Assembly: GCA_017484285.1 (NCBI GenBank)
Contig: JAFUTH010000001.1
Location: 1-64,000, forward strand
Length of the DNA stretch: 64,000 nt
Reading direction: 5' to 3'
DNA from: Treponema sp.
GTDB lineage: Bacteria > Spirochaetota > Spirochaetia > Treponematales > Treponemataceae
Shown: one piece after another, positions 1 through 8,663 of the stretch
How positions within the stretch are numbered: the stretch's first letter is position 1
Layout of the letters: every line of letters begins with the position of its first letter
Position numbers and translations under genes: made by a program
The notes under the pieces: generated by a model
Seen by the model: only the letters and a program-made list of their open reading frames with translations
Database searches by the model: none
Told to the model about the DNA's origin: nothing

Positions 1-20
1 CTACTACTACTACTACTACT
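1..20. repeat. CTA trinucleotide microsatellite at the window edge
   Basis: Six and two-thirds copies of CTA open the window and may continue upstream. In the frame of the overlapping SLBB-protein gene the unit reads ACT, so it encodes a run of at least six threonines. Copy changes would lengthen or shorten a threonine linker without breaking the frame. Confidence 0.8.
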
Positions 21-563
21 CTTGAAGGAACAAGCCGAGTTGCAGCGACATTCAACAACGGAGAGGATTATTCGTATTTTGTTCGCCGAAACAAAGACTG
101 GTTCCGTCCAGAATCAGACTTGGCAAATGCATATATCATTCGAGATGGAAACATCATCCCGATGGATTTGACACCGATGTTGTATGATGCCTCGTTTTAT
201 GCAAATACGGAGATTCAGGCAAACGATACGCTCATTGTTCCGTTCAGACAGTATTTTGTTTCTGTTGCTGGTGCTGTTGCGCTTCCTGGGCGCTATCCTT
301 ATATTCCCAACCGAACATGGGATTATTATATTGGTCTTGCCGGTGGTTTCGATTTTAATAAGAACTCTTTCGATTCAATAAAAATCAGAGGGGCTGATGG
401 AAAACGGCTCTCTAAAAACGATATCATTACACCTGAAACAACAATTACAGCTAATTCAAACAGTTTCTATTTCAAATTTAATCGATATGCTCCGATAATT
501 ACAACAACGCTTACTGCAATAATCTCGGTAATTACTGTAAAAACGTATTTAGATTCAAAATGA
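3..563 (+). CDS. SLBB-domain protein, polysaccharide-export type (3' part)
   Basis: The 5' end lies outside the window; the frame is open from base 3 to the TGA at 561-563 (186 residues visible). After a poly-threonine run there is a beta-grasp stretch with an aspartate-glycine turn (IRDGNIIPMD), then the typical SLBB core: VSVAGAVALPGRYPY followed by YIGLAGGF. The last ~25 residues (YAPIITTTLTAIISVITVKT) form a hydrophobic, membrane-spanning-like tail. SLBB domains are best known from outer-membrane polysaccharide exporters (Wza/Gfc class) and bind glycans or polymerise into rings. A role in surface polysaccharide export fits the glycan loci further along, but the gene stands apart from them, so that link is inference. 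A TTG at 120 could be mistaken for a start; the open frame upstream of it argues for an internal codon. Confidence 0.7.
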   Translation, partial: TTTTTTLEGTSRVAATFNNGEDYSYFVRRNKDWFRPESDLANAYIIRDGNIIPMDLTPMLYDASFYANTEIQANDTLIVPFRQYFVSVAGAVALPGRYPYIPNRTWDYYIGLAGGFDFNKNSFDSIKIRGADGKRLSKNDIITPETTITANSNSFYFKFNRYAPIITTTLTAIISVITVKTYLDSK

Positions 564-648
564 TAATCTATTCTGTCAATTGTCGCAACATCGCTTTCAA
601 TCATGGCGGTGACAGGCGCCCTCTAGTACAGTAGTGCAGGTGTAAGAC

Positions 649-693
649 AAAACCCCCGGATTTCTAAGTGCACTCTTGAAATCCGGGGGTTTT
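649..693. terminator. Strong bidirectional rho-independent terminator
   Basis: Perfect 16-bp inverted repeat: AAAACCCCCGGATTTC (649-664) and GAAATCCGGGGGTTTT (678-693) with a 13-base loop. The A-run on the left and T-run on the right make it usable from both sides. It sits between the SLBB gene (+) and the zinc-ribbon gene (-), which converge on it. Confidence 0.9.
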
Positions 694-727
694 ATGTTTG
701 TAAGATTTCCGCATCTAGAATAAACTA

Positions 728-898
728 TTATTTGAAATCTTTCGGTCGTCTCTCAACGCGTTTGCATTTCTGGCATTCTGCGTAGTTCTTGAGTCTGCCA
801 TTTTCGAGCTTTGTCTTCATTTCGACTTCGCCACCACATGTGCAGTTGAATTTTTGTGTTGCAACGGTAGTACGAGAGTTCTTTGATGCACCAGCCAT
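728..898 (-). CDS. Small zinc-ribbon-like protein (56 aa)
   Basis: Reads from ATG at 898 to TAA at 728. The protein is basic and carries two cysteine pairs, NCTCGGE near residues 19-22 and ECQKCK near residues 42-45, spaced like the two knuckles of a minimal zinc ribbon. It has no signal peptide. A clear ribosome binding site (GGGAGG on the minus strand, 905-910) lies six bases before the ATG, and a near-consensus promoter lies further upstream (936-964), so this is a real gene despite its size. It is divergent from the V-ATPase operon and convergent with the SLBB gene. The function is unknown; nucleic-acid binding is possible from charge and zinc ligands, but that is inference. Confidence 0.8.
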   Translation of the reverse strand: MAGASKNSRTTVATQKFNCTCGGEVEMKTKLENGRLKNYAECQKCKRVERRPKDFK

Positions 899-935
899 TT
901 CTAGCCTCCCTATAAAAATAATCGATTATTTTGTA

Positions 936-964
936 ATTGTATCTAATGAGAATGAGCGTGTCAA
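936..964 (-). promoter_or_regulatory. Sigma70-type promoter of the zinc-ribbon gene
   Basis: On the minus strand: TTGACA (964-959), a 17-base spacer, TACAAT (941-936). The start codon follows at 898, with an SD in between. Its divergent partner drives the V-ATPase operon. Confidence 0.8.
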
Positions 965-1003
965 GGTGGGGATTCTTCTTTCGTATTTTTTTAATAAATT
1001 CAT

Positions 1004-1031
1004 TTGCAATACAATCAAAATGGATTATAAT
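1004..1031 (+). promoter_or_regulatory. Sigma70-type promoter of the V-ATPase operon
   Basis: TTGCAA (1004-1009), 16-base spacer, TATAAT (1026-1031). The predicted transcription start is near 1038, about 30 bases before the atpE ATG at 1068, leaving room for the AGAGAGG ribosome binding site at 1056-1062. Confidence 0.75.
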
Positions 1032-1067
1032 TTAAGAATAATTAATCTTACTTTAAGAGAGGTTTGC

Positions 1068-1682
1068 ATGGACATCCAGGTACAGGATTTAATCGAAAAG
1101 ATTAAAAAAGACGGTGTCGCTGCTGCCGAAAAATCTGCTTCTGAAGTAAAAGCTCAGGCTCAAAGCGAGGCTGAGAAAATCATCGCTAATGCGAAGGAAG
1201 AAGCGGACAAAATCATCAAAGCAGCAAAAGATGAAACGGCACGCATGGAAAAGGCAAGCGAGGACGCAATTCGTCAGGCGAGCCGAAATCTCGTGCTCTC
1301 ATTCAGAGACAGCATCACAAAAGAACTTTCTGCAATCATCAATGCAGAATCAGAAAAGGCTTATTCTTCTGACTTGCTCTCAAAGCTTATCCCTGAAACG
1401 GTTAAGGCTTGGACAAAAGACACAGAAGCAAGCGAAGTCTCAGTTCTTCTGAACGAAAAAGATTTGAAAGCTCTCGAATCAAATCTCAAAGCAGCGCTCA
1501 AAGCCGAAATCACAAAAGGTCTCACGCTCAAGGTTGACAACTCTATCAACTCTGGATTCCGTGTCGGCGTTAAAGACGGTGCTGCCTTCTACGACTTCTC
1601 TGCGGAAGCGGTCGCTGAACTGTTCAGCGCATACTTGAATCCACGGGTTGCCGCAATCATGAAAGAGGCTGCAAAAGACTAG
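1068..1682 (+). CDS. atpE: V-type ATP synthase subunit E
   Basis: 204 residues. The first ~100 residues are a long, alanine-, lysine- and glutamate-rich helix (EKIIANAKEEADKIIKAAKD and similar heptads), the peripheral-stalk coiled coil typical of subunit E. The rest is a compact alpha/beta domain ending LNPRVAAIMKEAAKD. In V-type enzymes E forms part of the stator that ties the A3B3 head to subunit I. The frame is open far upstream (to 789), but the ATG at 1068 is chosen because AGAGAGG lies just before it, the promoter lies at 1004-1031, and the upstream extension is antisense to the zinc-ribbon gene. First gene of the seven-gene operon; 13 bases separate it from the next. Confidence 0.93.
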   Translation: MDIQVQDLIEKIKKDGVAAAEKSASEVKAQAQSEAEKIIANAKEEADKIIKAAKDETARMEKASEDAIRQASRNLVLSFRDSITKELSAIINAESEKAYSSDLLSKLIPETVKAWTKDTEASEVSVLLNEKDLKALESNLKAALKAEITKGLTLKVDNSINSGFRVGVKDGAAFYDFSAEAVAELFSAYLNPRVAAIMKEAAKD

Positions 1683-1695
1683 CAGGGGGTGAATT

Positions 1696-2235
1696 ATGAG
1701 TAATCAATATTACCTTGTATCGCAGCTTCCTGGTTTTACGGTGAGCGACGATAAGGCGATTCCCATTACTTATGAATACTACTACGACCTCTGTTCACGC
1801 TTTCTTAGCAAAAATGAAATGAAGATTCTTGACGGTCTTTCGCTTGAACCTCCGCTTGAAGATTCAAAGACAGGCTCTTCCTTTGTGGACACTTGGAACT
1901 ACAAAGAAAAAAGCCTCCGCCTTGCACTGGCTCAGATTCGTGCGCTCCGCATGAAAAAAAAGTTCAGCGCGGGAAACGAGTCGATTGCTCCTGACGCAGT
2001 TCAGGCGGCGCGCACTGCGAGTGGTATGGACAGTCCTTTGGCTGCCGAACAGTACCTCAACCAGTATCGGCTCACTGTTATAGAAAGTATGCGTCCAACA
2101 GATGGATTTTCACTTGACGCCGTGTTCAGTTACGGTCTCAAGCTGCGCCTTGCCACACGAATGAAAAAGTTCGATGAGGCGAACGGTTTGGCTTCTTACA
2201 AGAAGATTTACACAAGGATTCTTGAAGACAAATAA
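1696..2235 (+). CDS. V-ATPase-associated DUF2764-like protein
   Basis: 179 residues, soluble, no signal peptide. It begins SNQYYLVSQLPGF, contains the block SKNEMKILDGL, and has a charged helix rich in arginine and lysine (RLALAQIRALRMKKKF). It matches in size, position and opening motif the DUF2764 proteins found between the E and A genes of spirochete and Bacteroidetes V-ATPase operons. Its ATG at 1696 follows GGGGGTGA. No separate subunit C, F or G gene occurs in this operon, so this protein may serve as a central-stalk connector in place of subunit C; that role is inference from context and not shown by sequence motifs. Confidence 0.75.
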   Translation: MSNQYYLVSQLPGFTVSDDKAIPITYEYYYDLCSRFLSKNEMKILDGLSLEPPLEDSKTGSSFVDTWNYKEKSLRLALAQIRALRMKKKFSAGNESIAPDAVQAARTASGMDSPLAAEQYLNQYRLTVIESMRPTDGFSLDAVFSYGLKLRLATRMKKFDEANGLASYKKIYTRILEDK

Positions 2236-2247
2236 ATGGAGAATTAA

Positions 2248-4011
2248 ATGACGGATACAAAAGGAAAGGTAGTCGGCGTTAATGGAAACATGGTTTCGGT
2301 CGAATTCGACGGAACGGTTTCTATGAACGAAGTTGCCTATGTTAAAGTAGAAGACAGTAGCTTGAAGAGCGAAGTTATCCGTATCCGCGGAAATGTCGCA
2401 CAGCTTCAGGTCTACGAAATGACAAAAGGAATCAAGGCGGGCGATGTCGTCGAATTCACGGGCGATTTGCTTTCAGCCGAGCTTGGACCGGGCTTGCTCG
2501 GACAGGTGTACGACGGCTTGCAGAACCCGCTTCCTTTGCTCGCGGAAAAAGCGGGCTGGTTCTTGGAGAAGGGCATTTATGTTGACCCGCTCGACAAGGA
2601 AAAGCAGTGGGAATTCACCCCGACGGCAAAAGCGGGCGATGTGCTCAAAGCGGGCGAATATGTGGGAACAGTTCCAGAAGGTCCGTTCACGCACAAGATT
2701 TTCGTGCCGTTCTATCTGCTCGGTTCTTACACGGTAAAATCAATCGCCGAAAAGGGAAGCTACACGCTCAAAGACACGATTGCCACATTGACTGACGAAA
2801 AGGGAAATGATGTCAAAATCGGTCTTTCATTCAAATGGCCGGTCAAACGAGCGGTCAACTGCTATGCAGAGCGCCTTGCACCAACCGAAACAATGGTCAC
2901 AAAGGTTCGCCTTATCGACACATTCTTCCCGGTTGCGCGAGGAGGCACATACTGTATTCCAGGTCCGTTCGGTGCGGGAAAAACGGTCTTGCAGCACACC
3001 ACTTCAAAATACGCTGATGTTGACATCGTAATCATCGCGGCGTGTGGTGAGCGCGCGGGTGAGGTCGTCGAAACGCTTACGGAATTCCCTGAACTCAAAG
3101 ACCCGAAAACAGGCAAGTCATTGATGGAGCGAACAATCATCATTTGTAACACTTCTTCAATGCCGGTCGCTTCGCGCGAAGCTTCGGTCTACACTTCGGT
3201 AACACTGGCCGAATACTACCGACAGATGGGCTTGAATGTCCTTCTTTTGGCTGACTCAACTTCACGATGGGCACAGGCTTTGCGAGAAATGTCAGGCCGC
3301 TTGGAAGAGATTCCGGGCGAAGAGGCATTCCCGGCTTACATGGAGTCTTACATCGCGGCGTTCTACGAACGAGCAGGTCAGGTTCGCCTTTCAGACGGAA
3401 GCAAAGGCTCGGTCACAATCGGCGGTACGGTTTCTCCGGCTGGCGGTAACTTTGAAGAGCCTGTCACGCAGGCAACGCTTAAAGTCGTCGGTGCGTTCCA
3501 CGGTCTTTCACGCGCCCGCTCAGACGCTCGTAAATATCCGGCTATCGACCCGATTCAGTCTTGGTCAAAATACCACGGCATTATCGCCCAAGATAAAGTC
3601 GATTACTGTTTCAGCGTTCTCAAAAAGGGCGTTGATGTCAGCTCAATGATGAAGGTCGTCGGTGAGGAAGGAACTTCGCTTGACGATTATCTGGTCTATC
3701 TTAAGGAAGAAATGCTTGACGCGGTTTACTTCCAGCAGAACTCTTTCGACGCAATCGATGCGAACGCGACGGTTGAGCGACAGAAATACGATCTTGACAA
3801 ACTGATTAAGATTCTCGGCTCTGATTTCACCCTCTCAGACAAGGACGAAGCACGAACTTACTTCAACCAGCTCCGCCAGAAGTTCCTCGACTGGAACTAC
3901 ACTGAGTTTGAAAGCGATGACTTCAAGAAGCTCGAAAAAGAAATCGACGAGCTGTACGGCTCTAAATCTGGAAAATTGACTGCGGAAGCAGAAAATCTTC
4001 TCAAAGCGTAA
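2248..4011 (+). CDS. atpA: V-type ATP synthase subunit A (catalytic)
   Basis: 587 residues, normal length for the catalytic A subunit. The P-loop GPFGAGKT lies at residues 239-246. The long non-homologous insertion that distinguishes A subunits from F-type beta lies at about residues 110-200. Further signatures are GERAGEV, ADSTSRWAQALREMSGRLEEIPGEEAFPAY (split here only by reading) and the C-terminal helical domain. It hydrolyses or makes ATP at the A/B interface of the head. The SD GGAGA lies before ATG 2248. It is followed by atpB after 18 bases. Confidence 0.97.
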   Translation: MTDTKGKVVGVNGNMVSVEFDGTVSMNEVAYVKVEDSSLKSEVIRIRGNVAQLQVYEMTKGIKAGDVVEFTGDLLSAELGPGLLGQVYDGLQNPLPLLAEKAGWFLEKGIYVDPLDKEKQWEFTPTAKAGDVLKAGEYVGTVPEGPFTHKIFVPFYLLGSYTVKSIAEKGSYTLKDTIATLTDEKGNDVKIGLSFKWPVKRAVNCYAERLAPTETMVTKVRLIDTFFPVARGGTYCIPGPFGAGKTVLQHTTSKYADVDIVIIAACGERAGEVVETLTEFPELKDPKTGKSLMERTIIICNTSSMPVASREASVYTSVTLAEYYRQMGLNVLLLADSTSRWAQALREMSGRLEEIPGEEAFPAYMESYIAAFYERAGQVRLSDGSKGSVTIGGTVSPAGGNFEEPVTQATLKVVGAFHGLSRARSDARKYPAIDPIQSWSKYHGIIAQDKVDYCFSVLKKGVDVSSMMKVVGEEGTSLDDYLVYLKEEMLDAVYFQQNSFDAIDANATVERQKYDLDKLIKILGSDFTLSDKDEARTYFNQLRQKFLDWNYTEFESDDFKKLEKEIDELYGSKSGKLTAEAENLLKA

Positions 4012-4029
4012 GGGGGACGGTGAATAGAT

Positions 4030-5325
4030 ATGAACAAGGTATACAATAAAATCGAATCTATTACAGGTTCCGTAATCACAGTAAAAGCCGAGGGCGTCAA
4101 GTACAACGAGCTTGCAGAAATCACCACCCGATTCGGAAAATCTCTCGCTGAGGTCAACAAAATCGACGGCGACACGGTTTCATTGCAGGTTTTCGCGGGC
4201 GGCCGAGGCGTTTCAACAGGCGACCAAATCCGCTTCCTCGGAAACGAAATGCGAGTCTCATTCGGCGATGACTTGATGGGGCGAATCTTCAACGGTTCTG
4301 GCGAGCCGCGCGACAACGGACCGGCTCTCACTGAGAACATGAAGCCAATCGGCGGTCCTTCGGTCAACCCTTCAAAACGAATCTTGGCTGAGCGAATGAT
4401 GAGAACGAACATTCCGATGATTGATATGTTCAACACGCTCGTCGTCTCTCAGAAACTCCCGATTTTCTCTATTTCGGGCGAGCCTTACAACCAGCTTTTG
4501 GCGCGAATCGCTATGCAGGCTGAGGCTGATGTCATCGTTTTGGGCGGCATGGGCTTGAAGTACGACGACTTCCTCTATTTCAAAAAGACTTTGGAAGACG
4601 GCGGAAGTTTGAGCAAGACGGTCATGTTTATTCACACGGCAGCTGACCCGACGGTAGAATGTATCAAAATCCCAGATATGTCTTTGGCAGTCGCGGAGCA
4701 GTTCGCTTTGCAGAACAAGGATGTTTTGGTTCTTCTTACCGACATGACGAGTTACGCCGATGCGATGAAGGAAATCGCTATCACTCAGGAGCAGGTTCCT
4801 TCTAACCGAGGCTATCCTGGAGATTTGTACTCACAGCTGGCTGCCCGCTATGAAAAGGCAGTTGACTTTAAGGGAAGCGGCTCAGTAACAGTTCTTGCTG
4901 TAACTACAATGCCTGGCGACGATGTTACTCACCCGGTTCCGGATAACACAGGTTACATCACCGAAGGTCAGTATTATCTTAAGGGTGGCCGTATCGAGCC
5001 TTTCGGTTCACTTTCGCGACTCAAGCAGAATGTCAACGGCAAGACCCGAAAAGACCATCGCGCGCTCATGGACGCTATGATTCGTCTTTATTCTTCTTAT
5101 AAAGACACCCTCGAAAAGAAATCGATGGGCTTCATGATGTCTAAGTGGGACGAAAAGTTGCTCAAATACGGTGAGATGTTCGAGAAAGAGATGATGGACT
5201 TGTCCGTCAACATTTCTCTTGAAGGTGCGCTCGACCTCGGCTGGAAAATCCTTGCGGATTGTTTCGACAAGGACGAGACGGGTATCAAGTCTGAATTGAT
5301 TGCAGAATTCTGGCCGAACAAATAA
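4030..5325 (+). CDS. atpB: V-type ATP synthase subunit B (regulatory)
   Basis: 431 residues. Shows the N-terminal beta barrel ([19 protein letters not shown]), the fold without a canonical Walker A ([18 protein letters not shown] replaces it) and the B-subunit block [20 protein letters not shown]. It forms the A3B3 hexamer with AtpA, contributing an arginine finger instead of hydrolysing ATP. The start ATG at 4030 follows a GGGGG-type SD and a short spacer. Start, length and neighbours agree with the spirochete operon type. Confidence 0.97.
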   Translation: MNKVYNKIESITGSVITVKAEGVKYNELAEITTRFGKSLAEVNKIDGDTVSLQVFAGGRGVSTGDQIRFLGNEMRVSFGDDLMGRIFNGSGEPRDNGPALTENMKPIGGPSVNPSKRILAERMMRTNIPMIDMFNTLVVSQKLPIFSISGEPYNQLLARIAMQAEADVIVLGGMGLKYDDFLYFKKTLEDGGSLSKTVMFIHTAADPTVECIKIPDMSLAVAEQFALQNKDVLVLLTDMTSYADAMKEIAITQEQVPSNRGYPGDLYSQLAARYEKAVDFKGSGSVTVLAVTTMPGDDVTHPVPDNTGYITEGQYYLKGGRIEPFGSLSRLKQNVNGKTRKDHRALMDAMIRLYSSYKDTLEKKSMGFMMSKWDEKLLKYGEMFEKEMMDLSVNISLEGALDLGWKILADCFDKDETGIKSELIAEFWPNK

Positions 5326-5343
5326 TTTTGCGGAGAAGATTGC

Positions 5344-6006
5344 ATGGCAAAAATTAAGCTGACTAAAAATGAACAGAAAGCTCAGAAAGACGCGCTGAAA
5401 ATGTATCAGCGTTATCTTCCGACGCTTACGCTCAAAAAACAGCAGCTTCAATCTGAAATCAGAACTATCGAGCAGAAGGCTGCTGAAGTCCGCGCTCAGA
5501 GAGTCGCCCTCGAAAAAGAATTCGAGGTGTGGATTTCTGTGTTCGGCGAAGAAGAGGCCTTCAAGCCGGGTATGGTAACAGTCCGCAATATAAAGAAAGG
5601 TGTCGGCAACATCGCCGGCGTAACGATTCCCGTGTATGAGGGAGCTGAATTCGGGCGCGGAGACTACGATTTGTACGAAACGCCGCTCTGGATTGACTTG
5701 GCTGCCGACCGCATGGAAAAGGCTCTTTCTTTAGATTTGGAAGCCAGCGTTCTTGATGAGCAGGTACGGCTGCTTTCTCAGGAACTGCGCACGACAAGTC
5801 AGCGTGTGAATCTTTTCGAGAAGGTTAAGATTCCTGAGGCAAAAGCAAACATCAAAAAGATTTCGGTCTATCTTGGCGACCAGCAGGTAAGCGCGGTTGT
5901 CATTTCAAAGGTCTCTAAAAAGAAAATTGACCAGCGAAATGCCGCCGCTGCCGCTCTGAAGGCGCAAGAGGAAGCCGAAGCAAAAGCAAAGGGGGCTGAA
6001 AAATGA
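5344..6006 (+). CDS. atpD: V-type ATP synthase subunit D
   Basis: 220 residues, mostly helical. The N-terminal part (TKNEQKAQKDALKMYQRYLP, then TLKKQQLQSEI) and the C-terminal part form the antiparallel coiled coil of the central rotor shaft, with a globular middle around residues 60-125. The alanine- and lysine-rich tail is typical. SD GGAGAAG precedes ATG 5344. The stop TGA overlaps the start of atpI (ATGA), implying translational coupling. Subunit D turns within the A3B3 head and contacts the rotor ring through other central-stalk proteins. Confidence 0.93.
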   Translation: MAKIKLTKNEQKAQKDALKMYQRYLPTLTLKKQQLQSEIRTIEQKAAEVRAQRVALEKEFEVWISVFGEEEAFKPGMVTVRNIKKGVGNIAGVTIPVYEGAEFGRGDYDLYETPLWIDLAADRMEKALSLDLEASVLDEQVRLLSQELRTTSQRVNLFEKVKIPEAKANIKKISVYLGDQQVSAVVISKVSKKKIDQRNAAAAALKAQEEAEAKAKGAEK

Positions 6007-7931
6007 TAGTCCCAATGAAGAAAATTTCCCTTGTCGTTCTTGAAAAGGAGCGCAAGGACGCGTTGAAGGCGCTCAGAAAACTCGGTGTGCTTCATGTCGA
6101 GGAAATTCAGGGGTCGAGCGAGGAGCTTGCTTCTTACAAAGACCAGAATTCCAAGATTGAGAAGGCACTGGCGATTCTCACGGAAATCAAGCTCGGCAAA
6201 AAAGAAACGCCGAAGCAGACGCTCGTGGGAAAAGAGGCAGCTTTCGACATTGCAAAGAATATTCTTTCGCTCACTGACGAAAAGAAGTCTTGCTTTGACC
6301 GAATCACGAACGACTCGGTGGAGCTTGAACGATTCGCGAAGTGGGGCGGCGTGAATCCTGCGGATTTTTCCGAGCTTTCAGAAAAGAACATTCATCTTGC
6401 GCTCTATGAAATTCCGTCAGACAAATACGCGCTGATTGGAGAAGAAGCAAAGACGGTGGTTGTCTCAAAGGACAAATCACAGACACGGTTTGTTTTGGTG
6501 AGCGAAAAGCCTTTTGTCGTGAACGAGCGGCCAGAGGGAATCCCCGCCGAAGCCTATCAGGTCGTGCTTCCGAGAATCTCAACTGATGCCTTGAAGAAGG
6601 AAATCGCCGACTCAAAGCAGCGTATCGGTGAGATTGAGAATGAATTGAAGGCAAGCGTTCAGTACAAGAATGCGCTCAAAGATTCTGTCGGCGTTATCGC
6701 GAAGGACATTGAGCTTGAAAACCTGTACGCTGGCATGGGTATCGAAGAAAACTTGTCGTGGATTACGGGATTCGTTCCTATCGATTCTATGGCTAAGTTT
6801 GAATCGTTCGCAAAAGAACAGAAATGGGCTTTTGCCGCGAGCGACCCAAGCGACGACGATGCCGTTCCGACGAAGCTCAAGAACAACAAGTTCGTAAGCT
6901 TGATTTATCCGCTCACGGACTTCTTGGGAACTGTTCCTGGCTACCACGAATACGATATTTCGGGCTGGTTCCTTGCGTTCTTCACTATCTTCTTCGGAAT
7001 GATTTTCGGAGACGGCGGCTATGGTGCGCTTGTCACGGCTGTCGCCCTCATCTGTATCTTGAAGAGCGTTGCGGGCGGCAAAAAAGTCTCTCCGATGCTT
7101 GGTCTCGTCCTTCTTTTGGGCGTGGCGACTATGGTATGGGGCGCGGTCACTTGCACTTGGTTCGGCTTGAAGCCTGAGCAGCTGCCAGACTGGATTGTCG
7201 CGCTCTCAGTGCCGCCGATTTCAAACGCCTACGAGGGTGTCGAATGGCTTCCGTTCTGGACAAGCGATGCCTCTGTCGGAACGCTGGGCACGGCTCAGAA
7301 TCTTCAGATTTTCTGTTTCACGCTCGCTCTGATTCAGCTCTGCGTGGCTCATCTGAAGGGAATGGCCCGCTACATTACGGATAAGCAGCATCGGCTCAAA
7401 TTCTTGGGTGAATTCGGCTCGTTCGTGCAGCTTATCGGCATGTACTGGGTTGTTCTTTCAATGGTCGTTGACGGAAATGTCTTCCCGCTCATGGGCGGCG
7501 ATGTGTACGGGCTTCCGTGGGGAACGATTTCAATCGCGCTCGTCGCGGGCGGATTTGCATTGAGCTTCATCTTCGCGAACTACGAGGGAAGCGTGGGCAA
7601 GTCAATCCTTGAGAGCGTAAAGAACATCATCTCCGTGCTCTTGGGCGTGGTGAATGTGTTCTCGGACATCGTTTCGTACATCCGATTGTGGGCTGTCGGC
7701 TTGGCAGGAGCCGCAATCAGCGGAACGGTAAACACTTTCGCAGGTCCTTTGGTTGGGCATGCGGCTCTGTTCATCGTTCTTATCGTACTGCTTGTGTTCG
7801 GTCATGGCTTGAACATGATTCTGAACCTGCTTTCTGTAATTGTCCACGGCGTGCGCTTGAACACGCTTGAGTTCTCAAACCACTTGGGAATGAGTTGGGC
7901 AGGATTTAAGTATGAACCGCTCAGCGAGTAG
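6003..7931 (+). CDS. atpI: V-type ATP synthase subunit I (membrane stator)
   Basis: 642 residues. The N-terminal ~310 residues are cytoplasmic and helical (IVPMKKISLVVLEKERKDA at the start). The C-terminal half has seven or eight membrane segments beginning at about residue 315 (GWFLAFFTIFFGMIFGDGGYG). The conserved functional arginine region is SYIRLWAVGLAGAAISGTVN, where the arginine faces the ion-binding glutamate of AtpK. ATG 6003 overlaps the atpD stop; a second in-frame ATG at 6015 is possible. It is the analogue of F-type subunit a plus stalk anchor. Confidence 0.95.
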   Translation: MIVPMKKISLVVLEKERKDALKALRKLGVLHVEEIQGSSEELASYKDQNSKIEKALAILTEIKLGKKETPKQTLVGKEAAFDIAKNILSLTDEKKSCFDRITNDSVELERFAKWGGVNPADFSELSEKNIHLALYEIPSDKYALIGEEAKTVVVSKDKSQTRFVLVSEKPFVVNERPEGIPAEAYQVVLPRISTDALKKEIADSKQRIGEIENELKASVQYKNALKDSVGVIAKDIELENLYAGMGIEENLSWITGFVPIDSMAKFESFAKEQKWAFAASDPSDDDAVPTKLKNNKFVSLIYPLTDFLGTVPGYHEYDISGWFLAFFTIFFGMIFGDGGYGALVTAVALICILKSVAGGKKVSPMLGLVLLLGVATMVWGAVTCTWFGLKPEQLPDWIVALSVPPISNAYEGVEWLPFWTSDASVGTLGTAQNLQIFCFTLALIQLCVAHLKGMARYITDKQHRLKFLGEFGSFVQLIGMYWVVLSMVVDGNVFPLMGGDVYGLPWGTISIALVAGGFALSFIFANYEGSVGKSILESVKNIISVLLGVVNVFSDIVSYIRLWAVGLAGAAISGTVNTFAGPLVGHAALFIVLIVLLVFGHGLNMILNLLSVIVHGVRLNTLEFSNHLGMSWAGFKYEPLSE

Positions 7932-7964
7932 GCTAGGGCGTTCAATATAAATAAGGAGTAAACT

Positions 7965-8396
7965 ATGAATTTTGGAATGATTGGTGCTGGTCTTGTAATG
8001 GGTATTGCGGCTATTGGCTCTGCAATCGGAATCGGAATCGCGGGACAGGGCGCGATTGGGGCATGGAAACGCTGCTTTATGGCGAACAAGCCGGCTCCGT
8101 TCATCTTGACGGTCTTCGCGGGTGCGCCGCTTACGCAGACAATCTATGGCTTCCTTCTCATGCAGCAGATGGCAGGCTCTTCAAAAATCGCCGATAACCC
8201 GCTCTTCTTCCTCGGCTTGGGAATTGCGGCTGGTCTTGCAATGTGCTTCTCTGCTATCGCTCAGGGAAAAGCAGGTGCGGCAGGTAGCGACGCGCTCGGT
8301 GAGACGGGAAAAGGCTTTTCTAACTACATCATGGTCGTCGGTCTTTGCGAAACTGTTGCGCTTTTCGCGATGGTATTCGGAATGATCCAATGCTAA
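7965..8396 (+). CDS. atpK: V-type ATP synthase subunit K (rotor proteolipid)
   Basis: 143 residues in four membrane helices, so a duplicated double-hairpin c-subunit. The ion-binding set can be read by comparison with the Enterococcus hirae Na+ rotor: Thr57 and Gln58 in APLTQTIYG, Gln100 in AIAQGKAG, and the carboxylate Glu129 in GLCETVALF. The first hairpin lacks a carboxylate, so one site per subunit is expected, as in other V-type rings. This ligand set suggests Na+ coupling (inference). SD AAGGAG precedes ATG 7965. Last gene of the operon; a terminator follows at 8516-8554. Confidence 0.94.
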   Translation: MNFGMIGAGLVMGIAAIGSAIGIGIAGQGAIGAWKRCFMANKPAPFILTVFAGAPLTQTIYGFLLMQQMAGSSKIADNPLFFLGLGIAAGLAMCFSAIAQGKAGAAGSDALGETGKGFSNYIMVVGLCETVALFAMVFGMIQC

Positions 8397-8512
8397 GTGG
8401 AAAATCCACAGATGCGCTAGCCGCATAAGCGGCGTGTTAATACTTTCCACTCATGCAAACGACACGAAGTGGCGTATTAGCACAGATTTTCACAGATTAT
8501 TGTTAGTGCTGT
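8395..8512. repeat. Intergenic imperfect repeats and hairpins after atpK
   Basis: AGTGGAAA just after the atpK stop pairs with TTTCCACT at 8444-8451, enclosing a smaller hairpin GCCGC-ATAA-GCGGC. A second element further on (CGAAGTGGCGTATTAGCA) resembles the first (ATAAGCGGCGTGTTAATA), and CACAGAT recurs three times. No coding signal is seen. It may be a degenerate member of a dispersed intergenic repeat family or an mRNA 3'-end stabiliser. Confidence 0.4.
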
Positions 8513-8515
8513 GAG

Positions 8516-8554
8516 AAAATCCCCTGTGTCTGTACGATGCAGGGGATTTTTTTT
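8516..8554. terminator. Rho-independent terminator of the V-ATPase operon
   Basis: AAAATCCCCTG (8516-8526) pairs with CAGGGGATTTT (8540-8550) around a 13-base loop, followed by a further run of T. It is 120 bases downstream of the atpK stop. Confidence 0.9.
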
Positions 8555-8663
8555 GTATGGAGCGAGCTTTTATGGTTCTGCATCCTTTGGAGTCCTTTAT
8601 CTTGCCTTAATATACGAAGTAGTTTATTATCATGAGAATAATCTTATAAAAAATGGTATAAGT

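Noticed and set aside
789..1067. Upstream extension of atpE by 93 codons
   Set aside because: It is antisense to the zinc-ribbon gene and lacks an SD; the promoter and AGAGAGG fix the start at 1068.
3897..4436. 179-codon minus-strand open frame across atpA/atpB
   Set aside because: Shadow of highly coding sequence on the other strand; composition is low-complexity arginine/serine with no start signals.
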